Assembly (NCBI RefSeq): GCF_001274785.1 | Contig: NZ_LHPI01000003.1 | Span: forward strand, 62,001 to 126,000 | Length of the DNA stretch: 64,000 bases | Reading direction: 5' to 3' | Source of the DNA: Vibrio hepatarius | Lineage (GTDB): Bacteria > Pseudomonadota > Gammaproteobacteria > Enterobacterales > Vibrionaceae | Part shown: positions 37,429 through 48,032 of the stretch, one piece after another | How the letters are laid out: each line of letters starts with the position of its first letter | Numbering within the stretch: position 1 is the first letter of the stretch | Made by a program: the position numbers and the translations under genes | The notes under the pieces: model-generated | Database searches by the model: none | Seen by the model: the letters and a program-made list of their open reading frames with translations, nothing else | Told to the model about the DNA's origin: nothing

Positions 37429-38058
37429 TTACGCTTCCAACCAAGACTCTAAAGCAGTTTTGATATCAGACGCCACTTGCTCAATCGCTTGTTCAGCATT
37501 AATGATAAGCACGCTGTCGTCCTGATTTGCTAATTCTAGGTAACGTTCACGGGTACGGTCAAAGAAGCCCATGTCCATCTTCTCGATACGATCTAACTCA
37601 CCGCGCCCACGTGCGCGCTCCAACCCAACTCTTGGGTCGATGTCCAAGTACAGCGTCAAGTCCGGTTTAAAATCGCCCAACGTAGTTTGTTTCAGCGCTT
37701 GCATCGTCTCTCTAGCGATTTGACGACCACCGCCTTGATAAGCCTGAGATGACATATCGTGGCGATCTCCAACCACCCAAGTACCGCTGTTTAGTGCCGG
37801 TTTGATAACATTTTCAACCAATTGAACACGCGCTGCGTACATCAGCAGCAGCTCGGTCATATCTTGCAGCTCTTCGCCTTCGTGTTCTTGCTTCACTAAC
37901 TCTCGTAGCTTTTCCGCTAACGCTGTACCACCCGGCTCGCGAGTATTACGAATATTCTCGATGCCCGCTTGCTTAAGGGTTTCTAACACAGCGTTGATAG
38001 CCGTACTTTTACCGGCCCCTTCCAGACCTTCTATAACGATGAATTTAGCTTGTTTCAT
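37429..38058 (-). CDS. tmk: thymidylate kinase
   Basis: A 209-residue dTMP kinase that makes dTDP. The P-loop [13 protein letters not shown] is at residues about 9-21, [15 protein letters not shown] is the DR/EP motif, [15 protein letters not shown] the substrate loop, and [12 protein letters not shown] the lid. It overlaps mltG by 4 bp and lies 2 bp ahead of holB. Confidence 0.95.
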   Translation of the reverse strand: MKQAKFIVIEGLEGAGKSTAINAVLETLKQAGIENIRNTREPGGTALAEKLRELVKQEHEGEELQDMTELLLMYAARVQLVENVIKPALNSGTWVVGDRHDMSSQAYQGGGRQIARETMQALKQTTLGDFKPDLTLYLDIDPRVGLERARGRGELDRIEKMDMGFFDRTRERYLELANQDDSVLIINAEQAIEQVASDIKTALESWLEA

Positions 38059-39071
38059 TGGTTACTTCTTAATTGTTTTAAATAGGCTCTTACCGCGCGA
38101 TTGTGCTCATTCAATGTTTTTGAGAACACGTGCCCCCCTTTACCACTGGCAACAAAATACAAGTAGTTGCTAGCTTCTGGGTTTAGGGCAGCTGCGATCG
38201 ATGCTTCACCCGGCATCGCAATCGGGGTTGGCGGTAAGCCAGAAATCACATAGGTATTGTAAGGCGTTGGGGTACGTAAGTCTTTCTTACGGATATTGCC
38301 GTCGTACTTGTCACCCATGCCATAAATCACCGTCGGGTCAGTTTGCAAGCGCATACGCTTGTTCAGGCGATTGACAAACACCGATGCAACTCGCTCGCGC
38401 TCTTCTTCGACAGCGGTTTCTTTTTCAATTATCGATGCCAGAATCAACGCTTCGTAGGGTGTCTTCAGCGGTAACTTGTCTTGGCGGGTTTGCCATTGTT
38501 GGTCGAGTACCTGCTGAAGCTTTTGCGCGGCACGCTTTAGGATATCCAGATCCGAGGTACCAAAGGTGTAATGATAGGTCTCTGCCAGCAAAAGGCCTTC
38601 CAGCTTCTCATGCTCAATACCCAGCAACTTGGCGATCTCAGCTTCACTCAGTCCGCTAATCTCGTGCTCTAGATGAGAGGCATTCACTAACGCTTCGCGC
38701 CATTCTTTAAATGTAGAACCTTCCACAAAGGTAATCGAGAACTGGTGCTCTTTACCTTGCTTGAACACTTCCAGTGCTTGAGTCAGGTTCAGACCCGGTT
38801 CTAATAAGTAAGTGCCTGCTTTGAGCTGAGTCAGCTCTGGATGTAAGCGTCTAACCAGTTTGGCAATATCGCTTTGGGCAATGTATTGCTCTTCTGTCAG
38901 ATCCGCGAGTACGCGAGAAAAACTGGTACCAGGCTTGATAGTAAAGATTTGCTCTTGCTCGATTTGCAAAGGCTGGGTGATGTACTGTTCGACTTGCTTG
39001 GTAATGTAGATATAACCTGCCGCAGCGATCAGTGCGACCAAGGCTAAGAAAAAGGTGATCTTTTTAATCAC
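38055..39071 (-). CDS. mltG: endolytic peptidoglycan transglycosylase MltG
   Basis: A 338-residue inner-membrane protein. One N-terminal membrane helix (about 5-25) is followed by a LysM-like segment ([14 protein letters not shown]) and the YceG catalytic domain. [21 protein letters not shown] contains the catalytic Glu, with [13 protein letters not shown] and [22 protein letters not shown] further along. It cleaves nascent glycan strands and sets their length. It overlaps pabC and tmk by 4 bp each, so translation is coupled along the cluster. Confidence 0.95.
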   Translation of the reverse strand: MIKKITFFLALVALIAAAGYIYITKQVEQYITQPLQIEQEQIFTIKPGTSFSRVLADLTEEQYIAQSDIAKLVRRLHPELTQLKAGTYLLEPGLNLTQALEVFKQGKEHQFSITFVEGSTFKEWREALVNASHLEHEISGLSEAEIAKLLGIEHEKLEGLLLAETYHYTFGTSDLDILKRAAQKLQQVLDQQWQTRQDKLPLKTPYEALILASIIEKETAVEEERERVASVFVNRLNKRMRLQTDPTVIYGMGDKYDGNIRKKDLRTPTPYNTYVISGLPPTPIAMPGEASIAAALNPEASNYLYFVASGKGGHVFSKTLNEHNRAVRAYLKQLRSNQ

Positions 39072-39871
39072 GAGAGTACAGTCTCCTGAATTGTTCTTGT
39101 TAGTTTTCCTATCGAAAAGCGCTGCTCGCCGATCGCAATAATCGGGGCGACCCCAAGTATTGAATTTGAGATGAACACTTCATCGGCATTGAGTAACTGT
39201 TCGAGCGTAAACTGCCCTTCCACCACTTGCCATGAATGTTCTGCGGCGTAAGACATAATGACGCGGCGCATCACACCGGCCACTCCCGCATGACTCAACT
39301 CAGGGGTGTACAAAACGCCATCGCGAAGCCAAAAGATATTCGCCATCGTGGTTTCAACCACATGGTCTTGGCAGTCAAGAGCGACACCGTCGCTAAAGCC
39401 CTGACGTTCAATATCCGCTTTCAGCAGCACTTGCTCTAAACGATTGTTATGCTTATGGCCTGCGAGTAACGGGTTCAGACCCAGTCGAGGCTCGCAGATG
39501 CCGAGTTCGATACCGTCACGGCACCATTGTTCATAATGAGACGGAAATTGAAAGGCGCTAATAGTAACATTTGGTGAGGTCACTTGAGTAGGACTATATC
39601 CTCTGCCCCCCTCTCCTCGACTGATATGTAGCTTAACACCCGCTTTGCCTTTCGAGCGTATAGCTTGAGTCAACCAAGCTTCAACGGTGTGCCAATTTGG
39701 GATCTCGATTCCTAACACATTCAGACAACTTTCCATCCGCTGAATATGTTTGTCCCAATGCACTATTTTGCCGTCGATGGTCAACATGGTAGTGAAGCAA
39801 CCATCGCCGTATTGAAACGAGCGATCGCTCAGAGAGACAGAGTCGGTTAATTGTCCATTTAGCCAATACAC
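39068..39871 (-). CDS. pabC: aminodeoxychorismate lyase
   Basis: A 267-residue fold-type IV PLP enzyme that converts 4-amino-4-deoxychorismate to p-aminobenzoate and pyruvate for folate synthesis. Markers are LSDRSFQYGDGCFTTM, the PLP-Lys region GHKHNNRLEQVL, and HVVETTMANIFWLRDG. I chose GTG 39871, which gives the family-like start YWLNGQL and has GGAAAT upstream. A GTG at 39883 and a TTG at 39895 are also in frame. It follows the fabF terminator and starts the downstream coupled set pabC-mltG-tmk-holB-ycfH. Confidence 0.92.
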   Translation of the reverse strand: MYWLNGQLTDSVSLSDRSFQYGDGCFTTMLTIDGKIVHWDKHIQRMESCLNVLGIEIPNWHTVEAWLTQAIRSKGKAGVKLHISRGEGGRGYSPTQVTSPNVTISAFQFPSHYEQWCRDGIELGICEPRLGLNPLLAGHKHNNRLEQVLLKADIERQGFSDGVALDCQDHVVETTMANIFWLRDGVLYTPELSHAGVAGVMRRVIMSYAAEHSWQVVEGQFTLEQLLNADEVFISNSILGVAPIIAIGEQRFSIGKLTRTIQETVLS

Positions 39872-39893
39872 TTTTATTTCCACTTTAGATAAC

Positions 39894-39927
39894 AAAACGG
39901 CTTAATGCCGGAGCATTAAGCCGTTTT
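39894..39927 (-). terminator. hairpin terminator between fabF and pabC
   Basis: The 15-bp stem AAAACGGCTTAATGC/GCATTAAGCCGTTTT with a 4-nt loop; the minus strand exits through TTTTGTTAT. It separates fabF from the pabC group, at least partly. Confidence 0.88.
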
Positions 39928-39950
39928 AACATATTTCGTAGCTGGACTCT

Positions 39951-41195
39951 TTAGATCTTTTTAAATACTAGCGAGCCGTTTGTACCACCAAAGCCAAATG
40001 AGTTACAGATTGCGTACTCCATATCAACTTTCTTAGCGGTGTGCGGTACAAGGTCGATGTCATCAAGACCTTCGTCACGGTTGTCTAAGTTGATCGTTGG
40101 TGGAACGATTTGGTCAACAAGAGACATTACAGTGATGATAGCTTCAACAGAACCTGCTGCACCTAGTAGGTGACCGGTCATAGATTTGGTTGAAGATACT
40201 TTCACTTGTTTCGCGCCTTCTTCACCTAGAGCACGACGTACGCCTTTAATCTCAGCTACGTCACCCGCTGGTGTAGAAGTACCGTGAGCGTTTACGTAAC
40301 CCACTTGAGTACCAGTAATGCCTGCATCACGCATCGCCGCTTCCATCGCTAGTGCGCCACCTGAACCATCTTCGCTTGGCGAAGTCATGTGGTAAGCGTC
40401 ACCAGACATGCCGAAGCCAACTAGCTCAGCATAGATCTTAGCGCCACGAGCTTTTGCATGCTCGTACTCTTCAAGAACCATGATGCCTGCACCGTCACCT
40501 AGAACAAAACCGTCACGGTCTTTGTCCCATGGACGAGATGCTTTTTGTGGCTCATCGTTGCGAGTTGAAAGTGCTTTTGCTGCACCGAAGCCAGCCATAC
40601 CCAGTGGAGTAGATGCTTTTTCAGAACCACCGGCAACCATTGCGTCCGCATCGCCGTATGCGATCATACGAGCTGCGTGACCAATGTTATGAAGACCTGT
40701 CGTACACGCCGTCGAGATCGCGATGTTTGGACCGCGAAGACCACGCATAATAGATAAGTTACCTGCAACCATGTTTACGATGGTTGACGGTACGAAGAAT
40801 GGGCTAACTTTACGAGGGCCTTTATCAACAAGCGCAGTGTGGCCTGTTTCAATAAGATCTAAACCGCCGATACCTGAGCCAATCGCTACGCCAACACGAG
40901 GGGCGTTTTCTTCGGTAATTTGTAAGCCAGAGTCATCTAAAGCTTGAATACCTGCTGCAATGCCGTATTGGATAAATAGATCCATTTTACGAGCATCTTT
41001 TTTCGACATGTACTCAGTGCAATCAAAGTCTTTTACAAGACCTGCGAAACGAGTAGAGAAGTTTTCAGTATCGAAATGGTCAATATTTACAATACCACTT
41101 TGACCTTCTAGCAGGGCTTTCCAAGATGATTCTACAGTGTTGCCTACCGGTGACAACATACCCATGCCAGTGACAACAACACGACGCTTGGACAC
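39951..41195 (-). CDS. fabF: 3-oxoacyl-ACP synthase II
   Basis: A 414-residue elongating ketoacyl-ACP synthase. The nucleophilic Cys is in [19 protein letters not shown], and the His pair is in [13 protein letters not shown] and [29 protein letters not shown] closes the sequence. It extends acyl chains with malonyl-ACP, including the palmitoleate to vaccenate step. It follows acpP after an 89-bp gap with a hairpin. Confidence 0.96.
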   Translation of the reverse strand: MSKRRVVVTGMGMLSPVGNTVESSWKALLEGQSGIVNIDHFDTENFSTRFAGLVKDFDCTEYMSKKDARKMDLFIQYGIAAGIQALDDSGLQITEENAPRVGVAIGSGIGGLDLIETGHTALVDKGPRKVSPFFVPSTIVNMVAGNLSIMRGLRGPNIAISTACTTGLHNIGHAARMIAYGDADAMVAGGSEKASTPLGMAGFGAAKALSTRNDEPQKASRPWDKDRDGFVLGDGAGIMVLEEYEHAKARGAKIYAELVGFGMSGDAYHMTSPSEDGSGGALAMEAAMRDAGITGTQVGYVNAHGTSTPAGDVAEIKGVRRALGEEGAKQVKVSSTKSMTGHLLGAAGSVEAIITVMSLVDQIVPPTINLDNRDEGLDDIDLVPHTAKKVDMEYAICNSFGFGGTNGSLVFKKI

Positions 41196-41244
41196 GATTT
41201 TATTCTCCGGGATTGAAATGATTCTATGAGAGGATAGAAGAGTT

Positions 41245-41275
41245 TAAAAAACTCAGGCGGCCAGAAGGCCGCCTG
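41245..41275 (-). terminator. attenuator-like hairpin between acpP and fabF
   Basis: CAGGCGGCC/GGCCGCCTG with a 4-nt loop; on the minus strand it is followed by AGTTTTTTAAA. It probably stops most transcripts after acpP, leaving less fabF message. Confidence 0.82.
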
Positions 41276-41284
41276 GGGGAGATA

Positions 41285-41518
41285 TTACTGAGCGCTGTTC
41301 ACGTAGTCGATAGCAGCTTGAACAGTAGTGATCTTCTCAGCTTCTTCGTCTGGGATCTCAGTGTCGAATTCTTCTTCTAGAGCCATTACTAGTTCAACAG
41401 TGTCTAGAGAATCAGCACCTAGATCATCAACGAATGAAGCTTCGTTTTTAACTTCAGCTTCGTCTACACCTAGCTGTTCAACAATGATTTTCTTTACGCG
41501 TTCTTCGATGTTGCTCAT
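41285..41518 (-). CDS. acpP: acyl carrier protein
   Basis: The 77-residue acidic carrier of fatty-acid synthesis. The phosphopantetheine Ser lies in [20 protein letters not shown] near residue 37. ATG 41518 follows AAAGGAAAAG; a longer in-frame ORF upstream (to 41590) has no family support. It is strongly expressed in most bacteria, and here it is bracketed by a 306-bp leader/promoter region and a downstream attenuator. Confidence 0.97.
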
Positions 41519-41824
41519 TTTTTCTTTTCCTTTACAGATTTCGCCTAATGCGATGATTCCGTAGTTTATTCGAACTATTGAAAGTTGCAAGGGGCTCCTT
41601 GCTGGTCAAACCACAATTTTAGCGAATTTAACCGAAATTCAATACATTTTTGACCTATATCATGCACAAATGTTGCGCAAGTTAATGTCATTTATCACCA
41701 AATATAGGACATTTTAGTGACAATCCCTAACAAGATTGATGACATTATAAGTGAATTGACCAATTATGCAGATATTTGGGCGCACCTTCACGAAAAATTG
41801 CACCAATTCTGCCTAATAAGCCAA
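41519..41824 (-). promoter_or_regulatory. acpP leader and promoter region
   Basis: This 306-bp gap between fabG and acpP has no gene. On the minus strand TTGAAT, a 15-bp spacer and TAAAAT form a possible promoter about 120 bp before acpP. The leader includes a short hairpin, GCAAGG/CCTTGC with a 4-nt loop (41587-41602). I see no clear intrinsic terminator for fabG, so acpP may be both cotranscribed and separately started. Confidence 0.5.
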
Positions 41825-42562
41825 TTACACCATGTACATACCACCATTTACATGCAAAGTTTCGCCTGTAATGTATGCCGCTTCTGGTGAAGCTAGGAAT
41901 ACAACAGCCGATGCAATTTCACGTGGGTCACCAAGACGACCTGCTGGAACGTTTGCCAATGTTGCCGCACGTTGGTCGTCATTTAGCGCTTTAGTCATGT
42001 CAGTTTCGATGAAACCTGGCGCTACTGTGTTAACCGTTACACCACGAGAAGCCACTTCACGCGCCATTGATTTAGTAAAACCAATAACACCCGCTTTTGC
42101 TGCTGCGTAGTTTGCTTGACCAGCGTTACCCATAGTACCAACAACTGAACCAACGTTAATGATACGACCTGCACGTTTTTTCATCATGCCACGCAATACT
42201 GCTTTAGACATGCGGTAAATAGGTGTCAGGTTCGTGTTGATGATGTCGTTCCACTCATCATCTTTCATACGCATTAGAAGGTTATCGCGCGTGATACCTG
42301 CGTTGTTCACTAGGATATCGATAGCACCAAACTCATCGTTGATGGTTTTTAGCGTCGCTTCAATTGACTCAACGTCTGTTACGTTCAGTGCTAGGCCTTT
42401 ACCGTTTTCGCCTAGGTACTCACTGATTGCAGCAGCGCCGCCTTCTGATGTCGCAGTACCGATTACTGTCGCGCCACGCTCAACAAGAAGCTCAGCGATA
42501 GCACGACCGATGCCGCGGCTTGCGCCAGTTACTAGGGCAATTTTGCCTTCTAGATTCATCAT
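41825..42562 (-). CDS. fabG: 3-oxoacyl-ACP reductase
   Basis: A 245-residue NADPH-dependent short-chain reductase of fatty-acid synthesis. ALVTGASRGIGRAIAELL is the nucleotide loop, LVNNAGITRDNLLMRM follows, and the catalytic Ser-Tyr-Lys appear in NVGSVVGTMGNAGQANYAAAKAG. ITGETLHVNGGMYMV is the standard C-terminus. Two adjacent ATGs (42562, 42559) are possible. It lies 19 bp after fabD. Confidence 0.96.
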   Translation of the reverse strand: MMNLEGKIALVTGASRGIGRAIAELLVERGATVIGTATSEGGAAAISEYLGENGKGLALNVTDVESIEATLKTINDEFGAIDILVNNAGITRDNLLMRMKDDEWNDIINTNLTPIYRMSKAVLRGMMKKRAGRIINVGSVVGTMGNAGQANYAAAKAGVIGFTKSMAREVASRGVTVNTVAPGFIETDMTKALNDDQRAATLANVPAGRLGDPREIASAVVFLASPEAAYITGETLHVNGGMYMV

Positions 42563-42581
42563 GATTGTTGTTCCTTAAAGT

Positions 42582-43505
42582 TTACTTAGCAGCGTCTAGT
42601 GAAGCGATGTCGTTCACTGCCGCGCCACTTAGTGTCTTCACAATACGTTTAGTTAGGCCAGTTAATACTTTACCTGGACCAAGCTCTAGTAGTTTCTCAA
42701 CGCCTTGCTCGCTCATTAGCTGAACGCTCTCAGTCCAACGAACTGGGCTGTATAGTTGACGTACTAGCGCATCTTTAATTTTTGCTGGGTCTGTTTCAGC
42801 AGCAACGTCTACGTTGTTGATAACAGGCAGCTGAGGTGCATTGAATTGAATCTCTTCAAGTGCAATAGCAAGCTTGTCTGCAGCTGGCTTCATTAGTGCG
42901 CAGTGAGACGGTACAGAAACAGGCAATGGCAGAGCACGTTTCGCGCCCGCTTCTTTACATAGTGCACCCGCACGCTCTACTGCATCTTTGCTACCCGCGA
43001 TAACCACTTGGCCTGGCGAGTTGAAGTTGACTGGAGAAACCACATCACCCTGCGCAGCTTCTTCACACGCTTTTGCGATCGCGTCATCGTCAAGACCGAT
43101 GATTGCGTACATTGCGCCTGTACCTGCTGGTACTGCTTCTTGCATTAGTCGACCACGTAGTTCTACCAGTTTGATCGCTTCTTTGAAGTCGATAACGCCA
43201 GCACATACAAGTGCTGAGTACTCACCTAGGCTGTGACCTGCTAGGTTTGCTGGTTGTTCTAGACCTAGCTCTTGCCATACACGCCAAATAGCAACAGAAG
43301 ATGCAAGCAGAGCTGGTTGAGTGCGGAATGTTTGGTTTAGATCTTCAGCAGGGCCATCTTGAACCAATGCCCAAAGATCGTAACCTAGTGCGTCAGACGC
43401 TTCCGCGAAAGTTTGTTTAACGACTTCATACTGTTCGCCAAGCTCAGCAAGCATGCCTACAGCTTGAGAACCTTGACCTGGAAATACGATAGCAAACTTG
43501 CTCAT
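42582..43505 (-). CDS. fabD: malonyl-CoA:ACP transacylase
   Basis: A 307-residue acyltransferase that loads malonate onto ACP. FPGQGSQAVGML is the N-terminal loop, LAGHSLGEYSALVCAG has the active-site Ser (GHSLG), and SVPSHCALM has the catalytic His. It lies between fabH (74-bp gap, with a weak GGTGCC/GGCATC hairpin) and fabG. Confidence 0.96.
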   Translation of the reverse strand: MSKFAIVFPGQGSQAVGMLAELGEQYEVVKQTFAEASDALGYDLWALVQDGPAEDLNQTFRTQPALLASSVAIWRVWQELGLEQPANLAGHSLGEYSALVCAGVIDFKEAIKLVELRGRLMQEAVPAGTGAMYAIIGLDDDAIAKACEEAAQGDVVSPVNFNSPGQVVIAGSKDAVERAGALCKEAGAKRALPLPVSVPSHCALMKPAADKLAIALEEIQFNAPQLPVINNVDVAAETDPAKIKDALVRQLYSPVRWTESVQLMSEQGVEKLLELGPGKVLTGLTKRIVKTLSGAAVNDIASLDAAK

Positions 43506-43579
43506 ATACTTTTCCTTTAACCAAAGTAAGAAAGAAAAGATGCCTCAAAAGGCACCTTAATTTTAAAATTCTGTTGGGT

Positions 43580-44530
43580 TTAGAACTTAACTAGTGCAGA
43601 ACCCCAAGTGAAACCACCACCGAATGCTTCCAGCAGAAGATTCTGACCGCGTTTAATACGGCCGTCACGTACCGCTTCATCAAGTGCCGTCGGTACCGTC
43701 GCTGCCGACGTGTTACCGTGCCTATCCAGCGTTATCACCACTTGATCAAGAGACATCGACAGTTTTTTCGCCGTCGCTGAAATAATGCGGTAGTTTGCTT
43801 GATGCGGAACTAACCAATCGAGTTCAGATTTGTGCATGTCGTTTGCTGCTAGCGTATCTTTAACTAGCTTCGACAATTGCGTTACCGCGACCTTGAATAC
43901 TTCGTTTCCTGCCATGTGAAGCCATTTGTCGGCATCTTTACCGCGCTCAGGCACTTCTAGGCTTAATAGCTCACCGAAACGGCCATCTGAATAGATGTGA
44001 GTCGATAAAATACCAGGCTCTTCGCTTGCGCCTACGACAACCGCACCCGCGCCATCACCAAATAGAATGATAGTCGAACGGTCCGTTGGGTCACATGTTT
44101 TTGACAATGCATCAGCGCCAATCACAAGCACGTTTTTACACATGCCCGATTTGATGTGCTGGTCTGCTACTGAAAGAGCGTAGACAAAGCCAGAACAAGC
44201 CGCCGCCAAATCAAATGCTGGGCAGCCTTTGATCTCAAGCTTAGCTTGCACCTGACACGCAGATGAAGGGAACGTATGGCTACCGCTGGTCGTTGCCACA
44301 ATGATCAGATCGATATCGTTCTTATCAATACCCGCCATTTCAATAGCGTTTTTAGCTGCGATATACCCCATATCTGCAACGGTTTCATTCTCAGCAGCAA
44401 TGCGACGTTCTTTAATACCTGTGCGAGTTACGATCCACTCATCACTTGTATCTACCATTTTCTCTAGATCTGCGTTAGTACGCACCTGAGATGGCAGGTA
44501 GCTGCCAGTACCTAAAATTTTGCTATACAT
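43580..44530 (-). CDS. fabH: 3-oxoacyl-ACP synthase III
   Basis: A 316-residue initiating ketoacyl synthase that condenses acetyl-CoA with malonyl-ACP. The catalytic Cys is in [15 protein letters not shown] near residue 112, the His in [11 protein letters not shown] and the Asn in [11 protein letters not shown]. The C-terminus is [13 protein letters not shown]. It starts 5 bp after the plsX stop, so it is coupled to plsX. Confidence 0.96.
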   Translation of the reverse strand: MYSKILGTGSYLPSQVRTNADLEKMVDTSDEWIVTRTGIKERRIAAENETVADMGYIAAKNAIEMAGIDKNDIDLIIVATTSGSHTFPSSACQVQAKLEIKGCPAFDLAAACSGFVYALSVADQHIKSGMCKNVLVIGADALSKTCDPTDRSTIILFGDGAGAVVVGASEEPGILSTHIYSDGRFGELLSLEVPERGKDADKWLHMAGNEVFKVAVTQLSKLVKDTLAANDMHKSELDWLVPHQANYRIISATAKKLSMSLDQVVITLDRHGNTSAATVPTALDEAVRDGRIKRGQNLLLEAFGGGFTWGSALVKF

Positions 44531-44535
44531 GAAGA

Positions 44536-45561
44536 CTAATAGTGCCTCTCGAGTAAAACCGCTTCCAAACGATCGCTAATACGGCTTGGTACTTGTCGTT
44601 TGACCTCGTGCAGAGCTTCACCAATCGCGTTGGTAACCGCTTCTACGTCAGCGCTTCCGTGGCTTTTTATGACAATGCCGCGCAATCCTAGCAAACTTGC
44701 GCCGTTATACTGGTCGGGGTTCAATGTTTTTAGCTCATTAAATAGCCCAGAAAATAATTTTCTTGCAATCCAACCCTTTATAGATGAGGAGATCATGCTT
44801 GATTTCAGCTTATCTATGAAAAGCTGGGCTGTACCTTCACAGGCTTTTAAGCACACATTACCCACAAACCCATCACAGACTACAACATCTGCGGCATCGT
44901 GTAATAACTGATTACCTTCAATATAGCCGACAAAGTTAACAGATTGGGTGCTAGAAAGCATTTCTGCGCAGCGCTTGACAAGATCATTGCCTTTTATTTC
45001 TTCCGCGCCAATATTGAGAATCGCGACTCTAGGCGGGCGTTGCAAGTATTGTTCTGCAAGCGCACTCCCCATCACAGCAAACTGGAATAACGAGTCAGCA
45101 TCACTGGACACATTCGCGCCCAAATCAAGCATCCAAGTCTTATTTCCTGAAATCGTCGGCAGTGCTGATATCAGTGCTGGTCTTTCAATCCCCGGTAGGA
45201 GCTTAAGACGAAAACGAGATAGCGCCATCAATGCACCGGTATTACCGCCACTGACACAAGCGTCTGCTTTGCCCTGTGCTACAGCATCAATCGCTGAGCC
45301 CATAGATGTGCCGTTACTGTTTCTTAATGCGAGAGAAGGTTTTTCTGAGTTGGAGATCACTCGGTCACAGTGTTCAATACTCAAGCGAGTATCTGGCTTA
45401 CAACCAAGGATAGATAATTGAGTTGTGATCGCAGTTTGATCACCTAATAGGACCACTTTTAGCTCTGGGAAATGCGACAGTGCCTGCACGGCGGCAGGCA
45501 CTGTAACGCGAGGACCGAAATCCCCGCCCATTGCATCAAGTGCAACGGTTATATTTTGCAA
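44536..45561 (-). CDS. plsX: phosphate acyltransferase PlsX
   Basis: A 341-residue peripheral membrane enzyme that converts acyl-ACP to acyl-phosphate at the entry of phospholipid synthesis. [19 protein letters not shown] is the typical start. [12 protein letters not shown] and [17 protein letters not shown] are family markers, as is [17 protein letters not shown] (here SLLGLRG). It is tightly linked to rpmF (9 bp) and fabH. Confidence 0.95.
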   Translation of the reverse strand: MQNITVALDAMGGDFGPRVTVPAAVQALSHFPELKVVLLGDQTAITTQLSILGCKPDTRLSIEHCDRVISNSEKPSLALRNSNGTSMGSAIDAVAQGKADACVSGGNTGALMALSRFRLKLLPGIERPALISALPTISGNKTWMLDLGANVSSDADSLFQFAVMGSALAEQYLQRPPRVAILNIGAEEIKGNDLVKRCAEMLSSTQSVNFVGYIEGNQLLHDAADVVVCDGFVGNVCLKACEGTAQLFIDKLKSSMISSSIKGWIARKLFSGLFNELKTLNPDQYNGASLLGLRGIVIKSHGSADVEAVTNAIGEALHEVKRQVPSRISDRLEAVLLERHY

Positions 45562-45570
45562 AGGTCAACC

Positions 45571-45741
45571 TTACTTGTTGATAACCTTCTTGCCGCGGTA
45601 GTAACCTTCAGCAGTCACGTTGTGACGTAGGTGAGTTTCACCTGAAGTTGCGTCAACAGAAAGTGCAGCTGTAGTTAGGGCATCGTGTGAACGACGCATA
45701 CCACGCTTAGAACGTGTTTTACGGTTTTTCTGTACGGCCAT
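45571..45741 (-). CDS. rpmF: 50S ribosomal protein L32
   Basis: A 56-residue protein starting [20 protein letters not shown], standard for L32. It continues with [21 protein letters not shown] 45741 is preceded by AGGAG. It lies between yceD and plsX, the conserved yceD-rpmF-plsX order that links ribosome assembly and lipid genes. Confidence 0.97.
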
Positions 45742-45772
45742 GGACCCTACTCCTGTGTTAATCCTTAAAGAA

Positions 45773-46297
45773 TTACTTCTTTAAGCTTTTTAAAACGTCG
45801 AATGGATTCGGTTTCTCTTCCACAACTTCTTCGGGAAGTTCGCCAAACACCATATTATCTGAATTAACGCTACAGTCCGCTTCATCATGCATCGCAATTT
45901 GAGGCAAGTTTAGAATGAACTCGTCTTCAACCAACTGTACTAGGTCGATTTCACCGTACTCGTTCGGATCTACCAAATCGTACTCTTCCGGTGCGTCTTC
46001 TTCACTTTTTTCGCTGTAATATGGCGTATAAGTGAATTCGACTTCACACTCATGTGTGAAAACCTCGTTACAGCGTTGACACTCTAAATCAACTTCGATG
46101 TTAGCTTTACCAGAGATAACAACGAGTCGCTGTTCATCCAACCCAAATGACAATGACACTTGAGCGTCGCGTTTAACGCCTTCGACCGATTCCTCTAAGC
46201 GCTTAAAAAGACTAACTTGAATGATACCATCAAAATCAAGTCGCTTTTGAGCCGCTCTTGCCGGATCAACCGTTCGCGGTATTTTTACCTTTTGCAT
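45773..46297 (-). CDS. yceD: 23S rRNA accumulation protein YceD (DUF177)
   Basis: A 174-residue acidic protein of the DUF177/YceD family, which supports 23S rRNA accumulation. [19 protein letters not shown] is the start region, the Cys pair is in [18 protein letters not shown], and MHDEADC and [21 protein letters not shown] close the sequence. It is the first gene of the rpmF-plsX-fab group, divergent from yceF across 147 bp. Confidence 0.93.
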   Translation of the reverse strand: MQKVKIPRTVDPARAAQKRLDFDGIIQVSLFKRLEESVEGVKRDAQVSLSFGLDEQRLVVISGKANIEVDLECQRCNEVFTHECEVEFTYTPYYSEKSEEDAPEEYDLVDPNEYGEIDLVQLVEDEFILNLPQIAMHDEADCSVNSDNMVFGELPEEVVEEKPNPFDVLKSLKK

Positions 46298-46444
46298 AGG
46301 GCGCGAATTCTATCTTCCAAATTGTTTAGAGTCAAAGGAAAAGGACAAAAAGTTGTACTTTTTTTCCTTACCACTGAGAGAGGTAGGCACTCCACCACCA
46401 GATCGATTAAGCTAATGCCAATCGACCTTTGATTGTAAATAAAA

Positions 46445-47026
46445 ATGCCAAATTACCAACTAGTTTTAGCGTCTACCTCGCCTTATCGTAAGCAGCTGCT
46501 CAATAAACTAGCACTTCCCTTTATCACTTTGTCGCCGCAATGCGATGAAACACCTTTAGAGCACGAAACACCTCTCGCATTGGTTGAACGCCTAGCGAAA
46601 GGCAAAGCGGAGTCTTGCCCAACCGATAAACCAAGTTTGGTGATTGGTAGTGACCAAGTTTGCGTGATTGACGGTGAAATCATCGGCAAACCGCTCAACA
46701 AGCAAAACGCAATCAAACAACTCAGCTCACAAAGCAGCAAATCGATTCAGTTTTACACCGGACTCGCGCTACACAACACAGAAACTGGCGAAACTGATGT
46801 CAAAGTGGATACCTTTTCGGTTCACTTCCGCTCACTCAGCCAACAGCAGATTGAACGCTATGTAGATAAAGAGCAGCCCTATTACTGCGCAGGCAGTTTC
46901 AAAAGTGAAGGTTTAGGCATTGCGCTGTTTGAAAGGCTTGAAGGAAAAGATCCCAACACCTTGGTCGGCTTACCACTGATTGACCTTGTCGATATGCTCG
47001 AAAAGCAAGGGATGCACGTGCTTTAA
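46445..47026 (+). CDS. yceF: Maf-family nucleotide pyrophosphatase YceF
   Basis: A 193-residue Maf-like house-cleaning enzyme. LASTSPYRKQLLNKL is the substrate loop; its TSPYR form is typical of YceF (7-methyl-GTP pyrophosphatase) rather than YhdE. SDQVCVIDGEIIGKP, GSFKSEGLGIALFERLEGKDPNTLVGLPL and the final helix are standard. The ribosome-binding site is poor (AT-rich TAAATAAAA before ATG). It is divergent from yceD and convergent with rluC. Confidence 0.93.
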   Translation: MPNYQLVLASTSPYRKQLLNKLALPFITLSPQCDETPLEHETPLALVERLAKGKAESCPTDKPSLVIGSDQVCVIDGEIIGKPLNKQNAIKQLSSQSSKSIQFYTGLALHNTETGETDVKVDTFSVHFRSLSQQQIERYVDKEQPYYCAGSFKSEGLGIALFERLEGKDPNTLVGLPLIDLVDMLEKQGMHVL

Positions 47027-47030
47027 AAAT

Positions 47031-47060
47031 AAAACGCCGCGATAGTGTCGCGGCGTTTTT
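47031..47060 (+). terminator. intrinsic terminator after yceF
   Basis: The stem AAAACGCCGCGA/TCGCGGCGTTTT with loop TAGTG is followed by T. It may also act for the convergent rluC. Confidence 0.88.
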
Positions 47061-47084
47061 GTAGGTCGTTGCCCTAACCTAGCT

Positions 47085-48032
47085 TTAACCTTGCTTTCTC
47101 AGCCCAGCTAAGGTCTTTTCAAGTTTGGCTTCCATCGGCGCATTAATTTCCATCCACTCGTCTGTCGCTGGGTGGATAAACTTGATGTTAGCCGCATGAA
47201 GGAACAGTCGATCGAGGCCTAACTTACCCGTATAGGCGTCAAAACGTCTGTCGCCATAGCGGTCATCCCAAGCGATCGGGTGGCCAGTGTATTGAGTGTG
47301 TACGCGAATTTGGTGAGTTCGACCAGTAATCGGGCTCGCCTGAACTAAGGTCGCTTCAGCAAACTTCTCAATTATCTTAAAGCGGGTTTCCGACGGCTTA
47401 CCCTGCGGATTAACACGCACAATGCTGTTTACTTCATTTTTCAACAGCGGCGCATTCACCACTTTGCAACTGCTCTTCCACTGCCCCATCACTAACGCGA
47501 AGTAAAACTTCTTAACCGTTTTCTCACGAAATTGAGCTTGCAGGTGACGCAGTGCCGAGCGCTTCTTAGCGACGAGCAAGATACCCGATGTATCGCGGTC
47601 AATGCGGTGCACCAACTCTAGGAAGCGCGCTTGTGGACGCAACGCACGCAAAGCTTCAATCGCACCGAACTTCAAACCACTACCACCGTGTACAGCAGTT
47701 CCTGATGGCTTATTCAGGATCAAGACGTGATCATCTTCGTAGATGATTTTATCTTCCAGTTCTGCCACTTTATTTAACTTAGTGCTTGGCGCGACTTCTT
47801 CTGCTTTCTCCTCGATTGTAACCGGAGGGATACGGACTAAGTCACCCGCCTGAAGTTTGTATTCGGCTTTCACGCGCTTCTTATTTACACGCACTTCCCC
47901 TTTACGCAAGATACGATACACCATGCTTTTAGGGATGCTTTTCAATTGGTTACGCAGAAAATTATCAATTCGCTGGCCAGCCATATCGTCATCGATATCA
48001 ACAAACTGGACTTTTGTTCTAATTTCGCTCAT
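47085..48032 (-). CDS. rluC: 23S rRNA pseudouridine synthase C
   Basis: A 315-residue pseudouridine synthase for 23S rRNA positions 955, 2504 and 2580 (E. coli numbering). An N-terminal S4 domain (QRIDNFLRNQLKSIPKSMVYRIL) precedes the catalytic core. LVHRIDRDTSGILLVAK carries the catalytic Asp, and GRTHQIRVHTQYTGHPIAWDD the RNA-binding strand. It is divergent from rne across 733 bp, the usual rluC/rne arrangement. Confidence 0.95.
   Translation of the reverse strand: MSEIRTKVQFVDIDDDMAGQRIDNFLRNQLKSIPKSMVYRILRKGEVRVNKKRVKAEYKLQAGDLVRIPPVTIEEKAEEVAPSTKLNKVAELEDKIIYEDDHVLILNKPSGTAVHGGSGLKFGAIEALRALRPQARFLELVHRIDRDTSGILLVAKKRSALRHLQAQFREKTVKKFYFALVMGQWKSSCKVVNAPLLKNEVNSIVRVNPQGKPSETRFKIIEKFAEATLVQASPITGRTHQIRVHTQYTGHPIAWDDRYGDRRFDAYTGKLGLDRLFLHAANIKFIHPATDEWMEINAPMEAKLEKTLAGLRKQG

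Noticed and set aside
44600-45421. Plus-strand open frames opposite plsX
   Set aside because: plsX is intact with all family motifs; the antisense frames show no domain or start signal.
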